Source: an uncultured Christensenella sp.
GTDB taxonomy: Bacteria; Bacillota; Clostridia; Christensenellales; Borkfalkiaceae
NCBI GenBank assembly: GCA_910586245.1
Contig: CAJUFY010000003.1
Span: forward strand, 1-64,000
Reading direction: 5' to 3'
DNA length: 64,000 bases
Below are positions 58,099-64,000 of the stretch, one piece after another. Every line of letters begins with the position of its first letter. The first letter of the stretch is position 1. The translations under genes and the position numbers were made by a program. Under the pieces are notes generated by a model that searched no databases, was not told the DNA's origin, and was given only the letters and a program-made list of their open reading frames with translations.

Positions 58099-58446
58099 TC
58101 AGGAAATAATCGCCAAAACGGCGTCGGACTCAACGTTTGCGCCTTTCACAACGTTAACGGTTAACGTTCCGTCGCAGGGTGCGGTGATATCATTATCCAT
58201 TTTCATCGCTTCCAAAACAAGAATCGGCTGATCCTTTTTAACTTGCGTACCGCTTTGTACAAGAACGTTCTTGATCAATCCGGGAAACGGAGAAAGCACT
58301 TTGGTGCCGGCTACGTTTGCCGACGGCGCGGGCGCGGAAACGGGAACCGCTTTGGGTGTTACGGGAACGATCGGCGCTGCCCCGCCTACTTCCTCGACGC
58401 CGACGTCATATCGTTTTCCGTTGACTGTGATAATAAAATTACGCAT
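58099..58446 (-). CDS. Biotin carrier subunit of the decarboxylase
   Basis: This 115-residue protein starts with a short beta segment (MRNFIITVNGKRYDVGVEEV), then an Ala/Pro/Val linker (about 22-48) and a biotinyl domain with the biotinylated Lys in EAMKM (near 82). It shuttles the carboxyl group from the carboxyltransferase to OadB. It corresponds to MmdC or the 1.3S subunit of transcarboxylase. Confidence 0.95.
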   Translation of the reverse strand: MRNFIITVNGKRYDVGVEEVGGAAPIVPVTPKAVPVSAPAPSANVAGTKVLSPFPGLIKNVLVQSGTQVKKDQPILVLEAMKMDNDITAPCDGTLTVNVVKGANVESDAVLAIIS

Positions 58447-58465
58447 ATGATGCTCCTTATTTATA

Positions 58466-58789
58466 TTAAAATTTTCTAATTCGTTTTACGACAAAATCAC
58501 ACTGCACGTTTTCGCCTTCGTAAAAAGCTGCAACCGCCGCAGTAATTGCCGCAACGATTTCCGGCGAAATTTCTTCTTCCGAAGCAGATATAACTTCCGT
58601 TTTCTTTTTCGGCGCGGCGTTTTTCTTCCCGCGACGCGCGTTTACGACGCTCATGATTTTCCCGAGCGCGGTAAAAAATAAAATCAATAATACGATCCCG
58701 CAAAAAACGAACAGGAAGCCGAATAACGCATAAAACGCCGCTTCTCCCAAATTCATTTTCAGCCAGCCGTCAAGCAAATTCGTGAACAT
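58466..58789 (-). CDS. oadG: OadG/MmdD-like small membrane subunit
   Basis: This 107-residue protein has one membrane segment (about 17-43), a basic Lys/Ala linker and a C-terminal helix (EISPEIVAAITAAVAAFY) typical of OadG/MmdD accessory subunits that anchor the carboxyltransferase to the membrane pump. It sits between the carboxyltransferase and biotin carrier genes, the usual position. Confidence 0.88.
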   Translation of the reverse strand: MFTNLLDGWLKMNLGEAAFYALFGFLFVFCGIVLLILFFTALGKIMSVVNARRGKKNAAPKKKTEVISASEEEISPEIVAAITAAVAAFYEGENVQCDFVVKRIRKF

Positions 58790-58803
58790 TTAACTCCTAC
58801 CCC

Positions 58804-60159
58804 TCAACCGATCAACGTCTGCAAAGACGCAACAAGATACTGTTTGATAAACTGCGGTTCGATTACGTCGTCCAGATATCCGCCTTTCGCCGCATTGAAC
58901 GGATCGGCATTTTCTTCCGAATATAACGCTTTCAATTTTTCTTTATCGGCATTCTTTTCGTTTGCAAATTCGATCTCGGCGCCGGCCGCGCAATCAAACA
59001 AAGCGATCTGCGCGTTCGCAAGCGCATAAGAGTAATCGAAACCGATTGATTTTGCAGCAAATAAAGAATACCCAAGTCCGATCGCTTTTCCCGTTACGAT
59101 TGCAATTTTCGCAGTGTCGATGGTATCCAGAATGGACAGATACTCGCAAATTTCTTTCAAAAGCGTACTGTCGTTGACGGAAAGCGTGTTGTCCGTTCCC
59201 GCACAATCGACGAAACAAACGAACGGCAAACCGTAACAACAGGAAAGCTCCGCAAAATTACGCAATTTTTTCACGACGTTTGCGTTCAATTTTACCCGAT
59301 CGAAAATCGCCGCCGCAATTGCAATTCCGCCGATACGCCCCAAAACCGTTTTCAGTTCTGGGCAGGAATTTGCCCCAAGTTCGATTCCGTTTTCCACCAA
59401 CGCAAACAAAGCCTTTGCATCGACGTTTCGATTGAGCGCAGGCGACGCGTCGTTGAGTTCCGCATCTTCGACGGGAACGGAAATCAAATCGGAAATTCGC
59501 TTGATATAATCGGCAGCATTCGCAAGATCTTTGATATAAACGGCAGGCAACAGCGCATTTTTCAGCGCCTTATATCCGCCCACTTCCTCCTTTTTCAGAT
59601 TCTTACCCGCTTGTGCGGAAAGAACCAACGGACTGGTAAGCGCAAACGTACTTTTTTCCGTAAAAAATACGCAATCGCATACGGAAGCAAGCGCCGCCGC
59701 AGAACCGTAAACTTCCCCGCAGAGTACGGCAAACTGCATCACGCTGCCCTTTAATTGCGTCGCCTTCAAAAGAAGTTCGGAAATCCCTTCGAGTACGTTG
59801 ACGCCCTCGCCGACGCGCACGCCGAGCGAATGGAGCAGATAAATAACCGGCGTTGCGTTCTTTTCCGCCGCATTCAACGTTTTGGCAATCTTCTCGCAAT
59901 TTGCTTTGCTGAGTCCGCCGAACGAAACGTCGAAATTCTGCGCAACGATATAAAAGGGATAGCCGCCGACGGTTGCAAAACCCGTTACGACCCCCTCTCC
60001 CTGTGCATCTTCGCCGTAAAAATAATCCTTCGAAAAGCTGAAAGCGGCAAGCTCTACAAAACTGTTTTCGTCTGTAAGCGCAGAAATTTCCGAACGTACC
60101 CCCGCGCTTGCCTGTTTGAGTACGGATTTACGTTCGCGTAACCGTTTCATTTGATCCAT
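58804..60159 (-). CDS. MmdA/PccB-like carboxyltransferase (12S family), divergent
   Basis: This 451-residue protein has two crotonase-like halves of the acyl-CoA carboxyltransferase family: FVELAAFSFSKDYFYGEDAQGEGVVTGFATVGGYPFYIVAQNF in the N half and FVDCAGTDNTLSVNDSTLLKEICEYLS in the C half. It is shorter than the 510-residue MmdA and lacks some of the usual Gly-rich acyl-CoA binding motifs, so its substrate (methylmalonyl-, malonyl- or another acyl-CoA) is open. It is the first gene of the operon, translated from AGAGG. Confidence 0.85.
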   Translation of the reverse strand: MDQMKRLRERKSVLKQASAGVRSEISALTDENSFVELAAFSFSKDYFYGEDAQGEGVVTGFATVGGYPFYIVAQNFDVSFGGLSKANCEKIAKTLNAAEKNATPVIYLLHSLGVRVGEGVNVLEGISELLLKATQLKGSVMQFAVLCGEVYGSAAALASVCDCVFFTEKSTFALTSPLVLSAQAGKNLKKEEVGGYKALKNALLPAVYIKDLANAADYIKRISDLISVPVEDAELNDASPALNRNVDAKALFALVENGIELGANSCPELKTVLGRIGGIAIAAAIFDRVKLNANVVKKLRNFAELSCCYGLPFVCFVDCAGTDNTLSVNDSTLLKEICEYLSILDTIDTAKIAIVTGKAIGLGYSLFAAKSIGFDYSYALANAQIALFDCAAGAEIEFANEKNADKEKLKALYSEENADPFNAAKGGYLDDVIEPQFIKQYLVASLQTLIG

Positions 60160-60202
60160 ATGATAACCTCTTTATTCAAAAAGCCAACTTCTACCGAATA
60201 AT

Positions 60203-60231
60203 ATTATACACACACGAAGACGAAAAATCAA
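60203..60231 (-). promoter_or_regulatory. Promoter of the Na+ decarboxylase operon
   Basis: TTGATT (60231-60226) and TATAAT (60208-60203) on the minus strand are 17 bp apart, 43 bp upstream of the first ATG. Confidence 0.8.
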
Positions 60232-60243
60232 GAGAAATGAAAG

Positions 60244-60286
60244 AAAAAACCTCTGCAATTTTTAATAAATTTGCAGAGGTTTTTTT
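60244..60286. terminator. Terminator of the VTT protein gene
   Basis: AAAAAACCTCTGCAA and its complement form a 15-bp stem around a 12-base loop, with T runs on both strands. It overlaps the stop of the VTT gene by two bases. Confidence 0.9.
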
Positions 60287-61313
60287 ACTTGCTTTTTGGG
60301 GATAAATCTTCGGGCGGCTTTTTATCTTCATCCTCTTTTTTTACGCCCTTCGTCACAATTGCGCCGTCCGGATCGACGACTTCCAAAACGAATTCATCCT
60401 TTTCCACTTTCCCTTCCACACGCGTTTCCCGATGGAATTTTTTTTCAAACCAACCGAGAATCGCATCGGATTTTTTATACAAAAAGACAAACAGAATTAC
60501 AACCAGAACGATCAAGACCGCCCAGATCAGCAACCCCCACCAAGTATTTAAAGGAATCAACGTGATCGAATAACTCGTCGTAAAAATGGCAAGCACGCGC
60601 GAAATTAAAATTACGGTAAAAAAGTACCACACCGACATAGACGACATTCCCGCCACGAAACACAAAATATCGTCCGGAAATACAGGAAGAAGGAACATCG
60701 CGGAAAGCAGAAGCTTATCTTTCCCTTTAATTTTTTTCAACCATTTGTCGAGCGTGTCTTTCCCGACCATCCAAGCAACCACGCGATATCCGGCATAACG
60801 GCCGATTAAAAAACCGACCATGGAACCGATTAAAATTCCGACTAAACTGTATATACTTCCGAGCAACGGCCCGAACAGAGCACTGCCCGCAATCACCGTT
60901 ACCGTACTCGGAATAGGAAGTATGACGACCTGAAGAAATTGCAGCGTAATAAACAATACCGTCATAAAACTTCCGGCGCGCTTTAAGTATTCTTCGAAGC
61001 TCCCTTCGTCGCGGATAATATCAATGAATCCCGTTTTTAGTAAAACATAAAATCCGACGGCAAAAAAGACCAGCATCACGTAAAGCGTAATGCAAGCCTT
61101 ATAAACGACTTCTTTATTCAAACAATAAAATACGACGTCTACGACAAGCGCGCCGACGTTCAGTACGGTTCCGCCGATCAACGCAAGCAAATACAGCCAA
61201 CGGCTCCAATCGTCTTGAAAAAACAACAAACAAAGCACCAGAAATACTTCGAATATTGCTGCGGCAAGCGTCATGCATAAAGCGTGAATGATAATTTTTG
61301 AAGTTTTATTCAT
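60285..61313 (-). CDS. TVP38/TMEM64 (VTT domain) membrane protein
   Basis: This 342-residue protein has three N-terminal membrane segments (about 10-110), a VTT/SNARE-associated domain (about 120-265) with ILPIPSTVTVIAGSALFGPLLGSIYSLVGILIGSMVGFLIGRYAG and LPVFPDDILCFVAGMSSM, and a charged cytoplasmic tail ending in PPEDLSPKSK. The family is linked to lipid scrambling and membrane homeostasis; no specific role can be assigned. It is encoded between two terminators upstream of rnhA-proC. Confidence 0.9.
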   Translation of the reverse strand: MNKTSKIIIHALCMTLAAAIFEVFLVLCLLFFQDDWSRWLYLLALIGGTVLNVGALVVDVVFYCLNKEVVYKACITLYVMLVFFAVGFYVLLKTGFIDIIRDEGSFEEYLKRAGSFMTVLFITLQFLQVVILPIPSTVTVIAGSALFGPLLGSIYSLVGILIGSMVGFLIGRYAGYRVVAWMVGKDTLDKWLKKIKGKDKLLLSAMFLLPVFPDDILCFVAGMSSMSVWYFFTVILISRVLAIFTTSYSITLIPLNTWWGLLIWAVLIVLVVILFVFLYKKSDAILGWFEKKFHRETRVEGKVEKDEFVLEVVDPDGAIVTKGVKKEDEDKKPPEDLSPKSK

Positions 61314-61368
61314 AATGACCTCTATGCTTCCGCTCCATCTCTTCTATTATACACACATTGCCGCGAAT

Positions 61369-61827
61369 TTAATCAAATTTACCGTTGATTTCCAAAATCG
61401 CATGCCGTGCGAGTTCGTCGCAACGATTGTTCAATGCGTTATCGGCATGCCCTTTTACTTTATGAAAGGTTACGGCGTGAATGCGCGTCAACTCCAATAA
61501 TTTTTGCCATAAATCAAGGTTCAAAACAGGTTTATGATCGTTTTTCTTCCAACCGTTCCGTTCCCAACCCGTCACCCAATTCTGTAAAAAAGCGTTTACC
61601 ACGTATGCGGAATCACTGTAAACGTCGACTGCGCAAGGATATTTCAGTTTATTCAATCCTTCGATCACGGCAGTCAGTTCCATACGGTTGTTTGTCGTTT
61701 CTGCTTCTCCGCCGCTAATTTCAAGTCGGTGTTCACCCGATAAAAGCACCGCACCCCAACCGCCCGCGCCGGGATTCCCAGAACACGCGCCGTCGGTATA
61801 GAGAATGACGTTTTTCTTACGATTCAT
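61369..61827 (-). CDS. rnhA: RnhA, ribonuclease HI
   Basis: This 152-residue enzyme removes RNA from RNA-DNA hybrids. The DEDD residues are in [28 protein letters not shown] and [14 protein letters not shown]. The ATG at 61827 follows GAGGAG and overlaps the proC stop by 11 bp; the longer frame inside proC is rejected. It is cotranscribed with proC. Confidence 0.95.
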   Translation of the reverse strand: MNRKKNVILYTDGACSGNPGAGGWGAVLLSGEHRLEISGGEAETTNNRMELTAVIEGLNKLKYPCAVDVYSDSAYVVNAFLQNWVTGWERNGWKKNDHKPVLNLDLWQKLLELTRIHAVTFHKVKGHADNALNNRCDELARHAILEINGKFD

Positions 61828-62620
61828 CCGAAAGCTCCTCCGCCCGCCGAACAGCCGCCGAAACGGCAGATTCAACGATTCCGGCAAACCCGTCCCTTTC
61901 AAAGCAGGCGAGCGCTGCCGCCGTCGTTCCGCCCTTGGAAGTCACCGCGGCAATCGATTCTTCAAACGAAGTTTCGCTATTCTCCGCCATTTTTACGGCG
62001 CCTTTCATCGTTTGAACCGCAAGCGTTTTGGCTTGCATAGGCGTGAGCCCTTCCCGAACGCCCGCTTCTGTAAGAGATTTTAAAAATAAAAACACGTAAG
62101 CGGGTCCGCTCCCGGAAACCGCCGTGACGGCATCGAGCATTCCTTCTTCGATTTCAAGCGTTCTCCCCACGGAATCGAACAATGAAAATACAAACTTTTT
62201 CTCTTCGGAAGAAAGATCAATCGCGTCGATCGCAGAAACGCCCTCCCCCACGCTACACGGAAGATTTGGCATAATTCGCGCCACTTTTGCGCCGCCAAGC
62301 GCAGCCGAAACGGCAGCCTTGCGCTTCCCGGCCATAATGCTTAAAACAGTCGGCACATGCATTCCGTTCAGCTCTCGCGCAACGGCGGGAAATACCTGCG
62401 GCTTTACGGCAACCAATATATAATTACAATTTTTTACGAGCGCGCAATTATCCGAAACCGTATGGATTCCGAGTTTTGCAAAACGCATCAAATTTTCCGA
62501 ATTCGGATCGCTTACGACAATTTCGTCCGACGCAAGAAAACGACTGCCGATCGCGCCGGATAAAATCGCGTACGCCATAAAACCGCCGCCGATTACACCC
62601 AAGCGGTACTTTTGATTCAT
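61817..62620 (-). CDS. proC: ProC, pyrroline-5-carboxylate reductase
   Basis: This 267-residue enzyme makes proline from pyrroline-5-carboxylate with NAD(P)H. The Rossmann motif is [13 protein letters not shown], followed by [18 protein letters not shown] and the C-terminal dimer domain [25 protein letters not shown]. The ribosome binding site is AAGGAAT. A TTGACA box lies about 65 bp upstream with a weak -10. Confidence 0.95.
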   Translation of the reverse strand: MNQKYRLGVIGGGFMAYAILSGAIGSRFLASDEIVVSDPNSENLMRFAKLGIHTVSDNCALVKNCNYILVAVKPQVFPAVARELNGMHVPTVLSIMAGKRKAAVSAALGGAKVARIMPNLPCSVGEGVSAIDAIDLSSEEKKFVFSLFDSVGRTLEIEEGMLDAVTAVSGSGPAYVFLFLKSLTEAGVREGLTPMQAKTLAVQTMKGAVKMAENSETSFEESIAAVTSKGGTTAAALACFERDGFAGIVESAVSAAVRRAEELSDES

Positions 62621-62787
62621 GATTTTTATTCCTTATTATAATCGTTTGGTTTGAGTTTAACATAGCAAAAAAGCTTTTGTCAACCCTTTGTAAAAAATAT
62701 TAGGAGAAGTAAACTGCATCTCCCCGAAATTATTTTTGAATTTATTGAATTATTTTGTAAAATATTATATGTTTTTGTACAAAAATA

Positions 62788-62815
62788 TTGACTTTTATTT
62801 GATTCTGTATATACT
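62788..62815 (+). promoter_or_regulatory. Promoter of the small phage-like gene pair
   Basis: TTGACT (62788-62793) and TATACT (62810-62815) are 16 bp apart. The transcript would start near 62822 and include the 42-bp palindrome in a leader of about 195 bases. Nothing else is seen in 62621-62787 except AT-rich DNA. Confidence 0.5.
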
Positions 62816-62862
62816 TAAATTTGTTCAAACATTTTTTAGGAGATAAATACAACCCACTCCCG

Positions 62863-63021
62863 ATGACGCTTAAAAGATGTCAGTACATGTATGTACTGAC
62901 ATCTTTTAAGAAAAAATTATGGAAAAAAATGGTAATTTTGGAACTTTTATGTAAAAGTTGGGACTTTTTACGGAAGTTTTATCGTTATACTATCATAAGA
63001 AATGGATACGGGAAGCTATGA
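62863..63021 (+). CDS. Possible leader ORF (52 residues) through the palindrome
   Basis: The frame opens at the ATG at 62863 and ends with a TGA overlapping the next start codon (ATGA). The codons 3-16 fall in the perfect palindrome and the product is basic and hydrophobic with no family. AGGAGAT lies 18 bases upstream, too far for a normal ribosome binding site. The overlap suggests coupling, but the evidence is thin. Confidence 0.25.
   Translation: MTLKRCQYMYVLTSFKKKLWKKMVILELLCKSWDFLRKFYRYTIIRNGYGKL
62869..62910. repeat. Perfect 42-bp palindrome (20-bp arms, 2-bp centre)
   Basis: CTTAAAAGATGTCAGTACAT and its exact reverse complement are separated only by GT. No T run follows on either strand, so it is not a usual terminator. 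It lies in the leader of the small phage-like genes and may be an operator, a recombination site or a structured RNA element. Confidence 0.85.
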
Positions 63022-63386
63022 ATAAAGACGATATTATCGAAATCATTAAAAAATTTCCTTATATCGAACGGGGAATCATAAATGGCGAATCGAATCTTGT
63101 ATTTTATATCGGCAACAGAAAGCAAACTTACAACATCACCAAACCCGTGATAGCCGTATATGACATTATAAACGAAATTCATGCCCGCACCAAAAACGTT
63201 TGGATGCACTTTATGATTTCGGCAATCAAAGCAGGAAAAAGCGACATTTACACCATTCATCACGTCCCGTGGGAACGAAATGCTTATTACAGCAGAAAAC
63301 AAAAATTCATTGAAAAAGTATACAATTGTTGCATCAGCCAAAATTTAGTAAATTACGAAGAAATTTTAGAAGAAGAAATTGCATAA
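63018..63386 (+). CDS. Small phage-type protein, possibly ArpU/RinA-like regulator
   Basis: The protein has 122 residues from the ATG at 63018, preceded by GGGAAGC. The C-terminal half (IKAGKSDIYTIHHVPWERNAYYSRKQKFIEKVYNCC) resembles the helix-turn-helix end of ArpU/RinA late-gene regulators of phages, in which a short loop precedes a YYxRKxxFI-type helix. The N-terminal half is not recognised. The next gene starts on its stop codon. It is probably a relic or part of a mobile element near tRNA-Trp. Confidence 0.55.
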   Translation: MNKDDIIEIIKKFPYIERGIINGESNLVFYIGNRKQTYNITKPVIAVYDIINEIHARTKNVWMHFMISAIKAGKSDIYTIHHVPWERNAYYSRKQKFIEKVYNCCISQNLVNYEEILEEEIA

Positions 63387-63586
63387 TGAAAAAATTAAAC
63401 GCACGGGAAACACTGCTTGTCATTACAGAATTACTGTTGTATTATGCGGAAGAGCTCCGCGATGCCACACCGAAAAGCGGCTTCGCTTACGGCGCAAAAA
63501 CCGCTTACGTGGAATGTTTGGAAATGATTCAACTTTGGGATTCCGCGCACAAAATCGGACTGGATTTCGAAATCGAATCAAAGTAG
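63386..63586 (+). CDS. Small mobile-element protein
   Basis: This 66-residue helical protein contains LLLYYAEELRDATPKSGFAYGAKTAYVECLEMIQLWDSA, a pattern (FxYGxKTAYVECLE) that I associate with small proteins of Firmicutes phages and integrative elements. It starts on the last base of the preceding stop (TAATG) and is followed by a terminator. Function unknown. Confidence 0.55.
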   Translation: MKKLNARETLLVITELLLYYAEELRDATPKSGFAYGAKTAYVECLEMIQLWDSAHKIGLDFEIESK

Positions 63587-63610
63587 CCTTTATAAGATGA
63601 TATAAAATAC

Positions 63611-63642
63611 AAAAAAGCTTTACCGTAAGATAAAGCTTTTTT
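63611..63642. terminator. Bidirectional terminator between the small genes and tRNA-Trp
   Basis: AAAAAAGCTTTA and its complement form a 12-bp stem around an 8-base loop, with T runs on both strands. It serves the rightward small genes and the leftward tRNA. Confidence 0.85.
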
Positions 63643-63656
63643 GCAAATTATATAAC

Positions 63657-63731
63657 TGGCAGGGGAGACGCGATTCGAACACGCAACCTACGGTTTTGGA
63701 GACCGCTACTCTACCGTTGAGCCACTCCCCT
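63657..63731 (-). tRNA. tRNA-Trp (anticodon CCA)
   Basis: On the minus strand the 75-base gene folds into a full cloverleaf: acceptor AGGGGAG/CTCCCCT, D arm with GGCTCAACGGTAGAG, anticodon loop CTCCAAA (CCA), T loop TTCGAAT, discriminator G and an encoded CCA end. The anticodon gives Trp. It lies between small phage-like genes and the 3' end of an integrase gene. Confidence 0.95.
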
Positions 63732-63804
63732 ATGCGCGACACTTATTATATAATATTATTTGCCATTCGTCAAGATTTTTTAACGGATAAATCCGATAAT
63801 TTCT

Positions 63805-64000
63805 TTAAAGTAAACATTCCGAAGAAAGTTTCTTTAAAATCTTTCCGTATTGCGCCAACGGCGTTACTTGCTCGCATACCGTTTTCAGTTCGTCGGAATA
63901 AAGGCGAACGTATTTTTTTGTTTCCTCCATCGTCCTGTGTCCCAGCCATTTTTGCAAAAGCATTGCATTACAATTATTTTCGATCATAATTTTTCCGAAG
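63805..64000 (-). CDS. C-terminal part of a tyrosine recombinase (runs off right edge)
   Basis: The frame is open to the window edge and continues past the internal ATG at 63987; the visible part reads FGKIMIENN...LLQKWLGHRTMEETKKYVRLY, the final region of a phage/ICE integrase with the active-site His (LGHRTMEET) and Tyr (KKYVRLY). The rest of the catalytic domain lies beyond 64000. It points toward tRNA-Trp, 74 bp away, suggesting another integrated element to the right. Confidence 0.85.
   Translation of the reverse strand, partial: FGKIMIENNCNAMLLQKWLGHRTMEETKKYVRLYSDELKTVCEQVTPLAQYGKILKKLSSECLL

Overview
The window comes from a low-to-mid GC, spore-forming Gram-positive bacterium, most likely an anaerobic member of the Clostridia. 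Supporting signs are a complete spoIIIAA-AH operon, spoIVB, a GerW/YtfJ spore protein, Clostridia-type gene orders (nusB-folD-ispA-dxs-tlyA-nadK-argR-recN-spoIVB; scpA-scpB-DUF2953-ytfJ-dac-rluB; aroH/cmk-plsC-ispH-S1), an IspH-S1 fusion, a Na+-pumping biotin decarboxylase operon, and strong AGGAGG ribosome binding sites with TTGACA/TATAAT promoters. I cannot name the species.

Layout. (1) Positions 1-6.79 kb are the right end of an integrated mobile element. It holds secreted and membrane proteins running off the left edge, small Cys-rich proteins, two tandem repressor/operator modules, a tyrosine integrase, and an attachment site made of three copies of a 10-bp core ending in the 3' half of a tRNA-Leu gene. 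(2) 6.9-9.6 kb is a solitary GH51 arabinofuranosidase. (3) 9.6-31.5 kb reads mostly rightward: spoIIIA operon, Asp23-like protein, nusB-folD-ispA-dxs-tlyA, nadK-argR-recN, spoIVB, a SpoIIM-like protein, a D,D-carboxypeptidase, lysA, an M50 protease, scpAB, DUF2953-ytfJ-dac and rluB. (4) 31.5-34.8 kb reads leftward except for one small Cys-rich protein: lexA with its SOS box, hflX and a Xer-like recombinase. (5) 34.8-45.2 kb is a leftward glycogen operon, glgB-glgC-glgD-glgA-glgP-GH13 amylase, under one clear promoter. (6) 45.3-62.6 kb reads leftward: ilvC, murC, csp, htpG, the aroH/cmk-plsC-ispH/S1 operon, an HI0933 flavoprotein, a five-gene Na+ decarboxylase operon, a VTT membrane protein, rnhA and proC. 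(7) 62.6-64.0 kb is a second mobile-element zone: a perfect 42-bp palindrome, two phage-like small genes, tRNA-Trp(CCA), and the C-terminal end of another integrase entering from the right edge.

How the genes work together. Sporulation genes (engulfment channel SpoIIIA, SpoIVB signalling protease, GerW, D,D-carboxypeptidases) sit among isoprenoid precursor genes (ispA, dxs, ispH), envelope genes (murC, plsC) and chromosome maintenance genes (recN, scpAB, lexA, xer). The glycogen operon supports storage and remobilisation of glucose. The decarboxylase operon would couple beta-keto or malonyl-type acid decarboxylation to sodium export.

The most unusual feature is in the left element. Two adjacent immunity modules share nearly identical flanks, and the two repressors have identical C-terminal halves. 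Their DNA-binding halves and their operators have been exchanged together. A 7-bp microhomology (CGCATTT) marks the duplication junction. Other points of interest are promoters placed so close to start codons that the mRNAs should be leaderless (nadK, M50 protease), an 11-bp inverted repeat that pairs with the spoIVB start codon, an AroH-CMK fusion, and a decarboxylase operon with two different carboxyltransferases.
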